Shown: positions 50,406 to 52,057 of the stretch, one piece after another | Layout of the letters: the number at the start of each line of letters is the position of its first letter | Position numbering within the stretch: position 1 is the first letter of the stretch | NCBI GenBank assembly: GCA_964639665.1 | Contig: CAZXEU010000115.1 | Span: 1 to 52,057 of the forward strand | DNA: 52,057 bases | Direction: 5' to 3' | Origin: CAZXEU01 sp964639665 | GTDB lineage: Bacteria > Bacteroidota > Rhodothermia > Rhodothermales > Bin80 | Notes under the pieces: generated by a model | Seen by the model: the letters and a program-made list of their open reading frames with translations, nothing else | Told to the model about the DNA's origin: nothing | The model's database searches: none | Program-made: the position numbers and the translations under genes

Positions 50406-51923
50406 ATGCGGATCAAGTCGCTCCATTTGGAGAATTTCAAGGCCTTTGGTCAGCGGGCCATTGTCCCGATGGCGCCGATTACGCTCATTTTCGGTGAGAA
50501 CAGTGCTGGCAAGTCGACCATTCTGCAGGCGCTGCACCTGCTAAAGCAAACGCACGAGAGCAGGGACCCTTCTGCTATTCTCAGCCCTTCGCTTGATCAA
50601 GGAATAGTGGACCTCGGCAGCGTTCCAGAATTGTTGTTTGATCATGATGCGGGCCGGACGCTAAAGATTCGAATCGTGTTCGACTTCGATTCCGATCCAC
50701 TTGGATCCACGATGCGCCTTTTGCGACGCATTTCTGGAGAATCGCCTGACCCGCCGAGCTGGGAGGCCGGGGGTTTGGAACTGCATTTCGAATACTCGGC
50801 TGAAAGCCAGTCTGTATCGGTATGCGAGGTGCAGGTCGTTAATTCGGACGCGGAACCAATTGCCCGCTTTGAGCGCCCTGGAAGCTCTTCCGATGGCTTG
50901 ATTTCATTCTGGTGGAAAGTTTACGATCACCCCAGATTTCATCCAGCTTTCCGTCCAGAGCATGATGCGAAAAGATACTCTGGCCCAACGTCCCATTGCT
51001 TGTTGCAGTGCACGGTCGTTACGAAGTCCAGGGAGTTTTGGAAAGAATCATTCGAGTTCGCGACAAACAACCGAAGCCAAATAGTATCCGACTTGAAGTC
51101 TGTGCTACATCAGTTGCGTGATCGCGGGCTTGACGCAGACGACAAGTGGGAGGAAATGTTCGATGGCAGATTAGCGTATCTCGGTGTGCAAGGACTTGGG
51201 GCTGCAATAGATTTTTACGAGAGCGATTTTACGCTTGGAGACTTTATATCGCGGATGGGCCGGCAACAGGTCGGACACATAATTGGTGTCGAAGGCTTTA
51301 CCAGAATAGACTACACGGGGGTCGACGAGTTGTGGGGGCACTTTCCGGAGACCGGCCTTCCGAAGCAGACCGACGGGGATGGCGCGATAGAAGACGTGCG
51401 ATCACTCGCTTGCTATTACGGTTCTCATCTAAGGACACTACTGGGCAGGATTCTGGCAATTGGGTCTTACCGGGATCCTCCGAGCCGGTGGTTCAATTAT
51501 GCAGGTTCGATACCGCCTGATGTTGGCTACAAGGGGGAAGGCGTATCGGACATACTCTTTGGAAACCCTGAGCTGGTTGCGAGAGCAAACGATTGGCTGC
51601 AGCGCTTGGATACGGGCTACGAACTGCACGTAGCAACCGCCAGTACTCGGTACAGCCACCTTTACGAAGTCCGCCTAAGAGACCTGCGTCGCAAGAAGCC
51701 AGTAGATGTTAGTCTCAAGGATGTAGGCTTCGGTATCAGCCAGATATTGCCGGTAATTGTACAGTGCGTGACACAATATGGCAGAATTATCTCAATTGAG
51801 CAGCCTGAGGTCCACGTGCATCCTCGTCTTCAGGCGAATCTTGGCGACCTGCTTGCCGAATCCATCCAGGAGCCAAGGTCCAACCAGTTCATAATTGAAA
51901 CCCACAGCGAACACCTAGCCTGA
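50406..51923 (+). CDS. AAA-type ATPase, OLD/DUF3696-like, apparently truncated
   Basis: 505 residues to a TGA at 51921-51923. The N-terminus is MRIKSLHLENFKAFG, with Walker A GENSAGKST at 30-38; near the end come the signature-like DVGFGISQILPVIVQ, Walker B IISIEQPEVHVHPRLQ and IETHSEH. In the family the chain continues about 60-150 residues after this His motif, so the stop removes the C-terminus; a frameshift or contig-edge gene loss is likely. Codon use and GC look lower than in neighbours, suggesting transfer. Such ATPases are often anti-phage or mobile-element partners; no partner is visible before the window ends. Confidence 0.75.
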   Translation: MRIKSLHLENFKAFGQRAIVPMAPITLIFGENSAGKSTILQALHLLKQTHESRDPSAILSPSLDQGIVDLGSVPELLFDHDAGRTLKIRIVFDFDSDPLGSTMRLLRRISGESPDPPSWEAGGLELHFEYSAESQSVSVCEVQVVNSDAEPIARFERPGSSSDGLISFWWKVYDHPRFHPAFRPEHDAKRYSGPTSHCLLQCTVVTKSREFWKESFEFATNNRSQIVSDLKSVLHQLRDRGLDADDKWEEMFDGRLAYLGVQGLGAAIDFYESDFTLGDFISRMGRQQVGHIIGVEGFTRIDYTGVDELWGHFPETGLPKQTDGDGAIEDVRSLACYYGSHLRTLLGRILAIGSYRDPPSRWFNYAGSIPPDVGYKGEGVSDILFGNPELVARANDWLQRLDTGYELHVATASTRYSHLYEVRLRDLRRKKPVDVSLKDVGFGISQILPVIVQCVTQYGRIISIEQPEVHVHPRLQANLGDLLAESIQEPRSNQFIIETHSEHLA

Positions 51924-52057
51924 ATTACCGCGGGGCGTTTGGAGGGTGCACAGTTCGAGGGCATTCTACGTGAATCTGGCCTTAATAGCCAGCATATTGC
52001 CTTTCGGATTGCATTGATTGTGTGAAGGTATGAATACTTTGCCACTCTTATAGACAC

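Overview
The window looks like chromosome from a GC-rich member of the Bacteroidota/Rhodothermota/Balneolota group. Evidence: three TonB-dependent receptors with N-terminal carboxypeptidase-regulatory-like domains, DUF3667, DUF4920 and DUF2911 family proteins, the nucleoside-kinase/folK pairing, and lipoproteins sharing the family typical of these phyla. The exact genus cannot be named from sequence alone. Strong GC bias at third codon positions makes many long antisense reading frames that are not genes.

Left block (about 0.2-18.8 kb, nearly all on the minus strand). In transcription order: a secreted cyclase-family lipoprotein, an Lrp/AsnC regulator, an ECF sigma factor, purB, a TonB-dependent receptor, then nuoA-B-C-D-E-F, a DUF4920 lipoprotein, nuoG and nuoH, then rpe, tRNA-Arg(CCT), folK, a deoxynucleoside-kinase homologue lacking the P-loop lysine, a 58-residue membrane microprotein, a DUF3667 membrane protein and a lone isoprenylcysteine-methyltransferase-like protein. 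Spacing is tight: the rpe stop codon lies inside the tRNA, and folK starts five bases after the tRNA's encoded CCA. The far left edge carries what looks like the terminal repeats of an insertion sequence.

Metal block (about 20.8-27.6 kb). A feoA-feoA-feoB operon runs leftward from a dyad that resembles a DtxR/MntR-type operator. Rightward from the same divergent region run a small secreted Cys/His protein, an intrinsic terminator, a ZnuD-like TonB receptor and its partner lipoprotein. Together these suggest coordinated outer- and inner-membrane metal uptake.

Centre (27.8-42.5 kb). A secreted GH5-like hydrolase, a HAD hydrolase, and a decayed stretch of about 1.5 kb holding a winged-helix fragment and an 11-bp tandem repeat. 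Then proS and thrS (tail-to-tail with a 53-bp overlap), followed by a compact plus-strand run: S9 peptidase, AlkD-like protein, serine/threonine dehydratase-like enzyme, RidA-like lipoprotein and DUF2911 lipoprotein.

Right block (42.9-52 kb). A secreted thioredoxin is translationally coupled to a TonB receptor whose plug carries a CGVC motif. This pair is the most suggestive candidate for an undescribed system, a redox-linked outer-membrane transporter. It is followed by a membrane-anchored subtilase on the other strand, glpK-glpF-hydrolase, and a horizontally acquired-looking AAA ATPase that is cut short by a stop codon near the right edge. No CRISPR array, rRNA or complete mobile element was seen.
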